Part shown: one piece after another, positions 1 to 7,730 of the stretch
Numbering within the stretch: position 1 is the first letter of the stretch
Layout: each line of letters opens with the position of its first letter
DNA from: CAZNFR01 sp964572225
GTDB taxonomy: Bacteria > Bacteroidota > Bacteroidia > Bacteroidales > GCA-2748055
DNA: 11,257 nt
NCBI GenBank assembly: GCA_964572225.1
Contig: CAZNFR010000099.1
Span: 1-11,257, forward strand
Direction: 5' to 3'
Notes under the pieces: generated by a model
Databases searched by the model: none
Told to the model about the DNA's origin: nothing
What the model saw: the letters and a program-made list of their open reading frames with translations, nothing else
Position numbers and translations under genes: made by a program

Positions 1-202
1 GAAAACGTGGACAATTTGTTTTTCATCCTTGAATTAACTGTAGAAGATGAGCCTAGAAGGCTTAGGGAACACACTAAATCCATCCTATACCCTATCTTTA
101 GCAATCTCTTTCCTTCCGATATAATGCTTTATTTTAGAAGGATAATCGGAATGCTGCCTGGTAGCAGACCAGACATCCTAATTATCATCCCTGCTCAATT
201 TC
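1..202. other. Stretch without a supportable gene, left edge
   Basis: This is the region downstream of the minus-strand HTCS gene. A plus-strand frame is open from the window edge to 246 and would overlap the HTCS 3' end by 44 bases, but its translation resembles no family I know and it has no clear start context. A short AGCCT-AGA-AGGCT palindrome near 53-65 lacks a T-run on either strand, so I do not call a terminator. The frame could still be the tail of a gene entering from the left. Confidence 0.4.
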
Positions 203-3200
203 TTAAAGAGGAATGTTTTTCATTTTGTGATACTGTGAAGGGCTGAAACCAAACTGCTTTTTGAATGCGCGGGAAAAATAGGCCTTGTCGCTAAAACCTA
301 CTTTGTAGCAAATCTCGGAAACGCTTCCTGCGTTTTTTTCCAGAAGGTCAGCAGCACGTTGAAGGCGCAATGAACGTATCAGATGACCTGGCGGCTGGTC
401 AATCAGTGCATTGAGTTTTCGGTTGAGTTGTGAAAGGCTCATGTTGACTTGTTCTGCAAGCCTTTCGACCGAGAACTGCTCATCTCCAAAATGCGTTTCA
501 ATGGTTTTAATGACTTTCTCCAGAAATTCCTGGTCAACCGAAATAGAAGTGACGGCAGATGGCCTGATGACGGTTGATTTGCTAAACCGTCTTCGGAGTT
601 GCTCGCGCTGATGGATCAGATTTTTCACGGTAGCTTTGACTTCCTTCGTGCTGAAGGGTTTGGTCAGATATGCATCAATTCCTGACTCCAATCCTACAAT
701 TTTATCGTCGAGCGCACTCCTGGCTGTTAACATGATCACTGGAATATGGCTGATTTTCTCGTTGCTCCTGATTGCTTTGCAGAATTGATAACCATCCATC
801 ACAGGCATCATCACATCAGTAATGATGAGATCTGGAACTGTTTCCTCAGCCATTATCACCCCTTCTTCTCCGTGGCGTGCCTCAACCACCTGATAGTTTT
901 CCTCGAGTTGCTCCCGGATATAATAACGAATATCATCATTGTCTTCAACAATCAGGATGATTTCCCTGCCTTCGATTACCGGTTGATCAGGATCATCTTT
1001 TTCCGTCAGAAGTTCAGGCTCATTATGCTCCCCTGGAACTACTCCTGCTAAGGATGCCACGCTCATTGTTCTTTTTTCTGTCGCTAAACCTAAACCATGG
1101 TTTTCCAGTGGTAGTGTTAGGATAAATTCGGATCCTTCGCCTGAACAGCTCTTTACGTTCAGTTTACCTTTATGAAGCTCGACAACTTCCTTGGAAAGTG
1201 CCAGTCCGATTCCTGTTCCTTCATGCTCACGGGTATTAGACCCGTCAACCCGGTAAAAGCGGTCAAAGATATGTTCTAACTTGTCCTCAGGAATTCCACA
1301 ACCCGTATCTTTTAATGTAATTGAGACAAACCCGTTTTTCTCCAATGTAATAAAGACATTAATCTTGCCGTTTTCAGGCGTAAATTTTAAAGCATTCGAC
1401 ATGAGATTATTAAACACCTTTTCCATTTTATCGGGATCAAAGTATATCCTGATGTGATCCGAAACTGTTTCAAATCCGAGTTCAATGTTTTTACCGATGG
1501 CCAGTGAATCAAACGAAAAGAAAAGATTTTTCAGAAAAGAAACTATATTATGATTTGCTGCCTGGAGCTCCATGCTGCCGGCCTCCAATTTTGACAAATC
1601 AAGCAACTCATTGATTAGTGTAAGCAGCCTTCTGGCATTGCGTTGGGCTACCTGCAATCTATCCTTCTCCTTCATCTCAATACCAGATGTCATCACACGT
1701 TCTATTTGCCCCTGAATAAGGGTGAGTGGTGTGCGAAATTCATGCGATATATTGGCAAAAAAGTGTGATTTCAATTGATCCAAATTCCTGAGCGAATCTG
1801 TGGTCACTTTCTCGAGCTTTAACTTATTTCGAAGCATTATTCTGCTCATTTCATAGCGCCTTATCCCCAAAATCGCCAATAAAAACAGTAAAGAGTAAAT
1901 TGATTTTGCCCACCATGTAAACCACCAGGGTGGCAACACTTTGAAACTATAGCTGACTGGACTGCTCCATACACCATCAGGACTTTTTGCCCGGAGCTTA
2001 AAAGTGTACTTTCCCTGCCTGAGGTGGTTATATTCGGCTGTTGTCCTATTGCTGAGCATGCTCCACTTCTTTTCAATGCCTTCGAGCATGAACTGGTACT
2101 TTACCAGAAATGGTTTGGTTGTTTCGATGCCCAGAAAATCAAAACTAATACTGTTGTTCTCGTAAGGCAATACCAGGTTTTTGGGAATCGAATTGAATGG
2201 GCTGATACTGTCAAAGCTTAGGTGTCTGAATTTCTCAATCAACGTATCACGTTCGCTTTTAGTTAATTGCTTGCCAAACACGGTTAATTCGTCATGAATA
2301 AAAGCGGGAATACTACCGGATATTTCGATTTTGGTTTCTTTGTCGCGTTCCATTTCGAGGCTGTGCCAACTGATGCTTTCATGATTAATGCCCACACTTT
2401 TTATAATCACATTAGGAGCTATGGTATTTCTGTGTACCTCCCTATAGTCGAAGCACACCAGTTTATCACCAGTTCCAGCCCAAACATATCCGCGGCTATC
2501 AAGCATCATACTGTAATTGTTACTTACATCTTTTATGGGATAGCCTGTATGAATATTATAGTTTTCCAAGCCTTCATTAGCGATACCTTCCGGGCTTTTA
2601 TTAAATCCGCCCCTAAGAATTGAAAATCCTTCACTCGTTCCAATGATTATATTGCCATCTTCATCTTCAAGAATCCCATATACAATATCATTGGGAATTC
2701 CATGCGATGTGTTGTAGTTTTCGAAAATGTTTTGCTCAATATGAGAAACATTTTTCAGGTGCAATCTTTCTAACCATTCTTTTCGGATTATTGAAACACC
2801 GCCACCCCAGCTTCCAATAATCAGATTGCCCGCTCTGTCCTCTGTTACTATGGATAACTTATTGTCTGGAAGCCCCTGGGCTGTGGTAAAATTCATGAAA
2901 TTTTTACCGTCATACCTGCTTAACCCACCTCGTGTTGCCAACCAGATTACCCCCGTTCTATCTTCATGAATGTTCCAAACGGTATTATGTACAAGCCCGT
3001 GCTCAGTTGTGTACTTTGAAAACGATTTCCCACCAAATCTGCTCAGTCCGCTTCCAAAGGTTCCAAACCAGATGTTCCCTTTGCTGTCTTCTTTAAGGCT
3101 TGTCAGGCCGTTTGCCATCAGGCCTTGTGCAGCACTATAGGTAGTAACAGACTTACTGTTGAATTTACTTAATCCATTATCAGAACCGAACCAAAGGTTT

Positions 3201-4606
3201 CCGGCCTGATCAATTATCATGTTCATGGCATCATTTTCCGTAAGACCCTGCATGGTTGAGAAATTATCAAAGTACCCCTTGTTTTTATCCTGTAGTCCCC
3301 GGGTCAATTTTGTGATTCCACCCTTTTCTGCCCCTATCCAGATGTCACCGTTCTTATCCTCTGCTAACGCATAAACGGTTTTGCCCGGAAGTCCCTGATT
3401 ATTTGTATATTCAATCGTACTTCTGCCATCAAATCTGCTTAAACCGCTGCCCTTTGTGCCGAACCAGAGACTTCCCGCATTGTCTTCAACCATACAGACA
3501 ATAAAGTTACTTGCCAATCCCTGTTGGGTTGTATAATTTAAAAAAGAGAAATCCTCATTTATGAATTCCGAAACACCTTCATCTGATCCTAACCATATAT
3601 TACCTGCCCTGCTTTTCAGAATGGTTGTTATGGAATTACTTATCAGTCCGTCATCCTTTGTAAAAGTTATCAAAGAAGATTTGCCTTCTTCCACATTGGC
3701 GGGATCAAACCTGAATGCCCCTTCACTGGTTCCCAACCATATAAAGCCTTCGGAGTCTTCAGCAATGCAATGAACAGTATTATTTTCCAGACCAGTTTTA
3801 ACAAAATAATTAGAAAATGAGATTTCTCCATTGCCTTCAGCATCAGGGTCATATCTTAAAACTCCGTTTCCTATTGAAACCCAGAGATTGCCCCTGTGGT
3901 CCTCTATAATATCTCTGGCGTAGTTTGATGTAAAGCCATGTGTCTCCTCATAATTGACAAACTGACTCTTACCAGTATCTTTCTTTCCCGGATTATACCT
4001 GCATAGTCCGCCGTGAGTAGCAAACCAAATATTTCCACGTGTATCTTCCAGAATTTTATAAATATGATTATTGGGAAGACCATGGTCGGTAGTGAAATTT
4101 TCAAAAACAACGCCATTGTATCTGGTTGCCCCACCATAGGTCCCGAACCATAGGTTGCCCTCCCGGTCTTGGGTTATTGTTTCGATAAAGTTGTGGATTA
4201 ATCCATGAGATGAATTGTAATTGGTAAATGATTTTCCATCATATTTGCTAACTCCATTCCCGAATGTGCCAAACCAGAGGTTTCCTGCCTTGTCTTTGAA
4301 TCCACTGCGAATACTACTCAGAGCCAGGCCGTGTTCGGTGTTGAAATTCATCATGGTAATAAAAAAATCGGCTGGTATCCTAACAGGTTCAGGTTTTGTC
4401 GATAAATCAATTATTTGGGGAGGTGGATAGTCGCTTAAGTGGTGAATAACCGGCTCACCTGCTATTATAACCTCAGGTGCTGTAATGGTTTCAGAAACAT
4501 TGGACATCGATTGTTTTAAAGGTTTAGAACCCTTATCACAGGAAGCAAGTGCAAGGAGCAAAACACTTGCCCATTTAAAGATGTTAAACGTTTGATTGTT
4601 CTTCAT
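203..4606 (-). CDS. Hybrid two-component system (HTCS) sensor/regulator: double beta-propeller, Y_Y_Y, histidine kinase, receiver, AraC output
   Basis: A one-protein signalling pathway of the Bacteroidota HTCS type: periplasmic ligand sensing leads to autophosphorylation, phosphotransfer and DNA binding by the same chain. Domains in order: a lipoprotein-like signal with lipobox LASC at residues 20-23 and Asp at +2; a linker rich in Pro and Val; 14 propeller repeats (about 85-745) built on G-N-L-W-F-G-T-like motifs (first at 109-114, last Trp at 709), fitting two seven-bladed propellers; a Y_Y_Y domain (about 825-889); a membrane helix (about 895-915); HisKA with phosphoacceptor H955 in SHEFRTP; HATPase_c with the N box around N1071 and DTGCGIP at 1100-1106; a receiver with D1264 and K1316; and a C-terminal AraC-type helix-turn-helix (about 1360-1463). 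All catalytic residues are present and the length is typical of the family. HTCS proteins usually control a neighbouring polysaccharide-utilisation locus, but none is in the window and the ligand cannot be inferred. A weak promoter candidate (TTG at 4696-4698, TAGTTTTA at 4668-4675, minus strand) lies upstream. Confidence 0.96.
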   Translation of the reverse strand: MKNNQTFNIFKWASVLLLALASCDKGSKPLKQSMSNVSETITAPEVIIAGEPVIHHLSDYPPPQIIDLSTKPEPVRIPADFFITMMNFNTEHGLALSSIRSGFKDKAGNLWFGTFGNGVSKYDGKSFTNYNSSHGLIHNFIETITQDREGNLWFGTYGGATRYNGVVFENFTTDHGLPNNHIYKILEDTRGNIWFATHGGLCRYNPGKKDTGKSQFVNYEETHGFTSNYARDIIEDHRGNLWVSIGNGVLRYDPDAEGNGEISFSNYFVKTGLENNTVHCIAEDSEGFIWLGTSEGAFRFDPANVEEGKSSLITFTKDDGLISNSITTILKSRAGNIWLGSDEGVSEFINEDFSFLNYTTQQGLASNFIVCMVEDNAGSLWFGTKGSGLSRFDGRSTIEYTNNQGLPGKTVYALAEDKNGDIWIGAEKGGITKLTRGLQDKNKGYFDNFSTMQGLTENDAMNMIIDQAGNLWFGSDNGLSKFNSKSVTTYSAAQGLMANGLTSLKEDSKGNIWFGTFGSGLSRFGGKSFSKYTTEHGLVHNTVWNIHEDRTGVIWLATRGGLSRYDGKNFMNFTTAQGLPDNKLSIVTEDRAGNLIIGSWGGGVSIIRKEWLERLHLKNVSHIEQNIFENYNTSHGIPNDIVYGILEDEDGNIIIGTSEGFSILRGGFNKSPEGIANEGLENYNIHTGYPIKDVSNNYSMMLDSRGYVWAGTGDKLVCFDYREVHRNTIAPNVIIKSVGINHESISWHSLEMERDKETKIEISGSIPAFIHDELTVFGKQLTKSERDTLIEKFRHLSFDSISPFNSIPKNLVLPYENNSISFDFLGIETTKPFLVKYQFMLEGIEKKWSMLSNRTTAEYNHLRQGKYTFKLRAKSPDGVWSSPVSYSFKVLPPWWFTWWAKSIYSLLFLLAILGIRRYEMSRIMLRNKLKLEKVTTDSLRNLDQLKSHFFANISHEFRTPLTLIQGQIERVMTSGIEMKEKDRLQVAQRNARRLLTLINELLDLSKLEAGSMELQAANHNIVSFLKNLFFSFDSLAIGKNIELGFETVSDHIRIYFDPDKMEKVFNNLMSNALKFTPENGKINVFITLEKNGFVSITLKDTGCGIPEDKLEHIFDRFYRVDGSNTREHEGTGIGLALSKEVVELHKGKLNVKSCSGEGSEFILTLPLENHGLGLATEKRTMSVASLAGVVPGEHNEPELLTEKDDPDQPVIEGREIILIVEDNDDIRYYIREQLEENYQVVEARHGEEGVIMAEETVPDLIITDVMMPVMDGYQFCKAIRSNEKISHIPVIMLTARSALDDKIVGLESGIDAYLTKPFSTKEVKATVKNLIHQREQLRRRFSKSTVIRPSAVTSISVDQEFLEKVIKTIETHFGDEQFSVERLAEQVNMSLSQLNRKLNALIDQPPGHLIRSLRLQRAADLLEKNAGSVSEICYKVGFSDKAYFSRAFKKQFGFSPSQYHKMKNIPL

Positions 4607-4935
4607 TCTTCGAATAATTCAAGCGGTATACTATATCATTATCCCCTGAGAACCGCATCCCGAAGAATAAAACTAGCTGTGAAAGTTGTCAACCACAACT
4701 TTTGCTGAAGCTTTGAAAAAGACGCTTCGGCTCTATTTCTCAAAAAACGGAATAAACCGCAGGGCAATATACAAATATTTAATCTACATAGTTCAACCTT
4801 AACCTGATAACATTTGAATTGTCCCTGACTGTCATGAACTGGTAGCCTGCAAAGTAGCGACTTTGCAGGCTACATTAAAAATTTCTGCGAAAGACAGACT
4901 CGGATTAACCAAGCGGGATAAATCTGACATATGGA
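4607..4935. other. Intergenic region between peroxiredoxin and HTCS genes
   Basis: No gene is seen in these 329 bases. The region holds the 3' side of the peroxiredoxin gene and the 5' side of the HTCS gene, both on the minus strand. It contains the perfect hairpin at 4842-4873 (separate entry), a smaller 8-bp palindrome AAAGTTGT / ACAACTTT at 4682-4702 with a 5-base loop, and an imperfect GCTGAAGC / GCTTCGGC pair around 4704-4731. The 4682-4702 palindrome sits over the weak -33 candidate of the HTCS gene and could be an operator, but that is inference. The spacing argues for separate transcription of the two genes. Confidence 0.5.
4842..4873 (-). terminator. Perfect 14-bp hairpin 3' of the peroxiredoxin gene, terminator candidate
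   Basis: GTAGCCTGCAAAGT (4842-4855) pairs exactly with ACTTTGCAGGCTAC (4860-4873) around the four-base loop AGCG. It starts 62 bases after the peroxiredoxin stop codon in that gene's direction. Neither strand shows the T-run of a classical intrinsic terminator, so it may instead be a transcript-end stabiliser, a factor-dependent end, or a dispersed palindromic repeat. The structure is certain; its role is not. Confidence 0.5.
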
Positions 4936-5661
4936 TCAATCCATCTGCTTGAACACCATAAACCACGAATACTGACGGTACTTTGAACCCGGCTTTCCTA
5001 ATTCACCTCTGTCTTCCTGGGACAGAACAGGAACAATTACTTCATCACCCTTGTTCCAGTTTGCCGGAGTAACAATATTTTCATCATCATACGTTGTTTG
5101 CAAAGCAGTTAAGGTCCTTTTCAGTTCATCTATACTTCTTCCTACTTCATTAGGATAAAAATAGATAGCGCTAACAATATTATCAGGATTAATAAAATAA
5201 ACCCCTCTAATGTTCTTGGTTGCACTCGTTGCATCATGGATCATGCCGTACAGTTTTGACACCTTCATGTCACCATCTTCAATAATTGGGAAATTGATTT
5301 TTACCGGATTCCTGTCTTTGTAGGAAATCTCCTCAAGGGCAGCTTTCCAGCTTTCATGTTGTTCCAGGTTATCAGTAGAGATTACTGCTACTTCTACATC
5401 CATCTCTTTAAAGCTCTCCTGCGCGTAAGCTAACTCGAGAACCTCTGAGGAGCATACGGGAGTAAAATCCTTTGGATGAGCAAACAAGATCTTCCAACTC
5501 TTGCCATAGTCCGTTGGAAAATTAATTTTACCATTGGTAGTTTTTGCAGTGAAGGATGGAGCCTCAGTGCCAATCTGAACAATAGGTGCTTTCTGTGACG
5601 AAACCTGGGAAACTGCAAGGAACCCCAAAAACGCGATTAAAAATACTTTTTTCATTTTCAT
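4936..5661 (-). CDS. Exported 1-Cys (Prx6-like) peroxiredoxin
   Basis: A thiol peroxidase of the AhpC/TSA superfamily that reduces hydrogen peroxide or organic hydroperoxides through a peroxidatic cysteine. A 22-residue hydrophobic leader ending in VSSQ predicts export to the periplasm. The active-site motif P63-x3-T67-x2-C70 is complete (PKDFTPVC), and R152 in NIRGVYFI is the expected catalytic arginine. C70 is the only cysteine in the protein, so there is no resolving cysteine and it should act as a 1-Cys enzyme with an external reductant. The C-terminal TPANWNKGD segment (198-206) matches the Prx6/1-Cys C-terminal domain, while the last 30 residues are less typical. At 241 residues it is a little longer than the usual 210-220, explained by the leader. 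Two ATG codons lie at the start (5661 and 5655); the first is used here and the choice hardly matters. It stands alone, with a promoter candidate just upstream. Confidence 0.93.
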   Translation of the reverse strand: MKMKKVFLIAFLGFLAVSQVSSQKAPIVQIGTEAPSFTAKTTNGKINFPTDYGKSWKILFAHPKDFTPVCSSEVLELAYAQESFKEMDVEVAVISTDNLEQHESWKAALEEISYKDRNPVKINFPIIEDGDMKVSKLYGMIHDATSATKNIRGVYFINPDNIVSAIYFYPNEVGRSIDELKRTLTALQTTYDDENIVTPANWNKGDEVIVPVLSQEDRGELGKPGSKYRQYSWFMVFKQMD

Positions 5662-5690
5662 TTGATTTAAGTTAGATTATATTACTTGTG

Positions 5691-5698
5691 CAAATGTA
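5691..5698 (-). promoter_or_regulatory. Candidate -7 box of the peroxiredoxin gene
   Basis: On the minus strand these bases read TACATTTG, an exact match to the Bacteroidota TAnnTTTG element. They lie 29 bases before the ATG, which would give a short leader of about 20-25 bases. I find no TTTG at the usual 19-21 bases upstream, so the -33 half is missing or degenerate and the call is tentative. Confidence 0.4.
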
Positions 5699-6237
5699 GG
5701 TCCGTTTTAAAGGGCAGTGTTAGGACATTTCTCCAATAATATTGGATAATTCTTGCAGGGGATCTAATCTAAATAACTCACTTATCAGGATTTGAAGCAA
5801 AATGGTTTTCTGAAAAGCTATTGAAATTCCTTAACCGAAGATGGTTCATAGGATTATATGGAACTACAAAACTTCATGGTATAATTCATCAATAAATACA
5901 AAAGGAATAGTTCATTAGAGAAACTCCTAAAGTTAATTACTAAAAAAAAATAGAATTATGATATCCATTTCATAACCATCAAATACAGTCCAGCAAACAA
6001 TATCTTAAATGAAAAAAACGGAAGGAGGAAAACACAAGTTTTTATCACCAATACAAAATTGGCCAAGAGAGGAAATTGCAGAGAGAATGTAAAATTATCT
6101 ATGTATTGGTCGATAATAATTCCCAGAGAATTTGCCAGCCATTCGGAAAAACAGGTATAGTATATAGAAAAACAACCATGCATATTTTATCCAAAATAGT
6201 ATATTAAAGTTTACTAAGCTTAAGTGAAAATCCCTTA
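5699..6237. other. AT-rich stretch with no supportable gene
   Basis: A 75-codon minus-strand frame (5956-6183) is open here, but its product is a low-complexity hydrophobic string rich in Phe, Leu and Ile, as expected from AT-rich DNA, and I do not recognise it. No tRNA-like cloverleaf, terminator with a T-run, or consensus promoter was seen. The stretch ends at the first 55-base direct repeat. Confidence 0.5.
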
Positions 6238-6292
6238 TTGCCCCTGGCATTCAGGAGGTCATCCGCCTGTGGCGGATTCCGATATGCTCCAC
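6238..6292. repeat. Direct repeat copy 1, left of the abiE cassette
   Basis: This 55-base unit matches the segment at 7731-7785 in the same orientation at 51 of 55 positions. Inside it ATCCGCC (6261-6267) pairs perfectly with GGCGGAT (6271-6277) around TGT. Outer bases TGGCAT (6245-6250) can pair with ATG-CT-CCA (6284-6291), leaving a two-base bulge, so the whole unit could fold as a nested structure. Weak similarity continues about 20 bases to the left (CTTAA then TGAAA in both copies). It is GC-rich against AT-rich surroundings. It resembles a dispersed palindromic (REP-like) element; copy number elsewhere is unknown. Confidence 0.85.
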
Positions 6293-6302
6293 AAAGATTA
6301 TA

Positions 6303-6338
6303 CAAAGGGTTACAAGTCTTAGGATTTGTAACCCCTTG
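6303..6338 (+). terminator. Hairpin just upstream of the abiE promoter
   Basis: GGGTTACAA (6307-6315) pairs perfectly with TTGTAACCC (6326-6334) around a 10-base loop. The stem resumes after one A-C mismatch with CAA (6303-6305) and TTG (6336-6338). The following bases are T-rich (TTATTTG) but not a solid T-run. It could isolate the cassette from upstream transcription. It ends 3 bases before the -33 box, so it could also affect the promoter. Confidence 0.4.
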
Positions 6339-6341
6339 TTA

Positions 6342-6372
6342 TTTGAATAACTTTACTTTTTTATTATATTTG
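6342..6372 (+). promoter_or_regulatory. Promoter of the abiE operon (Bacteroidota consensus)
   Basis: TTTG at 6342-6345 and TATATTTG at 6365-6372 are separated by exactly 19 bases, matching both the sequences and the spacing of the Bacteroidota housekeeping promoter (TTTG, 19-21 bases, TAnnTTTG). Transcription should start near 6378-6380, about 33 bases before the ATG at 6412. The -7 box overlaps the left half-site of the inverted repeat at 6370-6412. Confidence 0.75.
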
Positions 6373-6412
6373 TGAACTGTACATACGTTTTTTTAATATG
6401 AATAGTTCACAA
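6370..6412. promoter_or_regulatory. Two-half-site operator, probable AbiEi autoregulation site
   Basis: The left half-site TTGTGAACTGTACATA (6370-6385) and the right half-site TATGAATAGTTCACAA (6397-6412) are inverted copies matching at 14 of 16 positions. The outer nine bases are identical. The spacer is 11 bases and the centre-to-centre distance 27 bases. The site covers the end of the -7 box, the predicted transcription start and the whole leader, ending at the first base of the ATG, so a bound protein would block initiation. AbiEi proteins are known to repress their own operon by binding inverted repeats cooperatively. Assigning this site to the AbiEi next door is inference from position. 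Confidence 0.65.
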
Positions 6413-6985
6413 TGAATAAATAATAACCTCATTTTAGCAATCTACAAGGAAGTACGGACAGTATTCCGACTAAGAGATATTGCCCTCATTCTTGGAGAAA
6501 ATAATTTTGAATCGCTAAATAGGAAGTTGAACTACTACGTGCGAACAGGGAGATTATTAAATCCGAGAAAGGGCATATATGCAAAACCGGATTATAATAA
6601 TGAAGAGTTGGCATGTCTACTTTATGCTCCATCATATATTTCACTGGAATATGTTCTTCAGAAGGAAGGAGTAATATTTCAGTATGATTCCCGAATAACC
6701 TCAATCAGTTATTTGAGTCGTACAATCGAAATAAAGAATCACACTTTTATTTACCGCAAAATTAAAGGTGAGATAATTGTTAATTCCAAGGGCATAGTGA
6801 GGATAGATAACCGGCTAAACTTTGCCACAGCTGAAAGGGCTTTTCTTGACCTGTTTTACCTTAGCAAGAATGCATATTTCGACAATTTAAATCCGCTTAA
6901 TAAGGAAAAAGTATATGAACTGCTTCCCATATACATGTCAAAAGCATTGACTGACAGAGTAAATAAAATATTTCCAAATGATTGA
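6412..6985 (+). CDS. abiEi: AbiEi family antitoxin/repressor of a type IV toxin-antitoxin system, with an irregular start
   Basis: The antitoxin and transcriptional repressor of the AbiE system; in this type the antitoxin counters the toxin without a stable direct complex. The open frame runs from 6416 to 6985. Its N-terminal part (VRTVFRLRDIALILGE, then LNYYVRTGRLLNPRKGIYAK) is the winged helix-turn-helix of AbiEi, followed by the C-terminal antitoxin domain (LEYVLQKEGVIFQYDS, then TAERAFLDLFYL). The first ordinary start in frame is TTG at 6527, which would remove about 38 residues and most of the DNA-binding domain, so it is unlikely. The ATG at 6412, well placed behind the promoter, is one base out of frame and meets TAA after three codons. 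Dropping one A from 6418-6420 joins it to the frame and yields a normal 190-residue protein. Possible explanations are a real frameshift, a read error, or a rare start (ATA 6416, ATT 6431). The stop overlaps the toxin start. Confidence 0.85.
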
Positions 6986-7673
6986 TTTAAATAAACATAA
7001 ATTTCTTCTGATTCAAATCCTGAAAGATATCTATTCTGACATTAAGCTGGCAAATCTTCTAGGCTTCAAAGGGGGCACTGCATTAATGTTTTTTTACGAT
7101 CTGCCACGTTTTTCAATCAATTTGGATTTTAATCTGCTGGACATTTATAAGGAGGATCAGGCATACACAAGAGTTCGGAATATCCTGCTAAAATACGGGA
7201 GCATCCATGATGAAGCTATAAATCATTATGGTTCGCTAATTGTCCTGAATTACGGCCATGGAGAAAGAAATCTCAAAGTGGAGATCTCAAACAGGTTTTT
7301 TGATAATCGTTACGAAATAAAAAATCTATTAGGTATATATGTAAAGGTAATGGTAAAGGAAGACCTGTTTGCCCATAAAATATGTGCTTTGCTGGATAGA
7401 ATTACCCTCACGAGCAGGGATATTTTTGATTGCTGGTTTTTTATGCAAAATCGAACGCCGATCAATAAACACATTGTTGAATTCCGAATGCAAATGCCAC
7501 TGGCCGAATATCTGCAGAAATGCATTGATCTTCTGGAAAAAATGAGCGATAAAGGATTATTACAGGGATTGGGAGAAATGATGGATGACGAAATGAAACA
7601 ATTTGTGAGAAGCAAGATGAGAGTCGAAACCATCCAGCTGCTTAACTTTTACAAGGAATTCCCTATATTTTAA
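6978..7673 (+). CDS. abiEii: AbiEii family nucleotidyltransferase toxin of a type IV toxin-antitoxin system
   Basis: A DUF1814/AbiEii-type toxin of the DNA polymerase beta-like nucleotidyltransferase fold. Characterised relatives bind GTP or modify tRNA ends and stop growth, some as abortive-infection phage defence. Visible motifs: FKGGTALMFFYDLPRFS (30-46) with G32-G33-T34; the following metal site reads N48-L-D50 instead of the usual D-x-D; KVEIS (100-104) with E102; and VKEDLFAHKICALLDR (126-141) with K134, then SRDIFD (146-151) with R147, D148 and D151. At 231 residues the length is slightly short to normal for Bacteroidota members. The ATG at 6978 overlaps the last 8 bases of abiEi, so translation is probably coupled, as is usual for abiE pairs. 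The Asn at 48 comes from AAT where GAT would give Asp, one base away, and may weaken or abolish activity. Family assignment is firm; activity is uncertain. Confidence 0.92.
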   Translation: MIDLNKHKFLLIQILKDIYSDIKLANLLGFKGGTALMFFYDLPRFSINLDFNLLDIYKEDQAYTRVRNILLKYGSIHDEAINHYGSLIVLNYGHGERNLKVEISNRFFDNRYEIKNLLGIYVKVMVKEDLFAHKICALLDRITLTSRDIFDCWFFMQNRTPINKHIVEFRMQMPLAEYLQKCIDLLEKMSDKGLLQGLGEMMDDEMKQFVRSKMRVETIQLLNFYKEFPIF

Positions 7674-7730
7674 TAGAATGAACTATAATTTACAGTAGAT
7701 TTCAAATTTCATCTTAATGAAACTATATAT

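Noticed and set aside
7..246. Open plus-strand frame of 79 codons at the left edge
   Set aside because: It overlaps the HTCS 3' end by 44 bases, starts with GTG at the window edge, and shows no recognisable family; kept only as a remark because a gene tail from outside cannot be excluded.
746..1051. Plus-strand frame of 101 codons within the HTCS gene
   Set aside because: It is antisense to the receiver domain, which has all its conserved residues on the minus strand.
5956..6183. Minus-strand frame coding a hydrophobic 75-residue peptide, possibly a small membrane toxin
   Set aside because: Composition is what AT-rich DNA gives by chance, with no family resemblance, no consensus promoter and no partner.
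6527..6985. AbiEi starting at TTG 6527
   Set aside because: This would cut off most of the winged-helix domain, whose sequence is clearly encoded upstream in the same frame.
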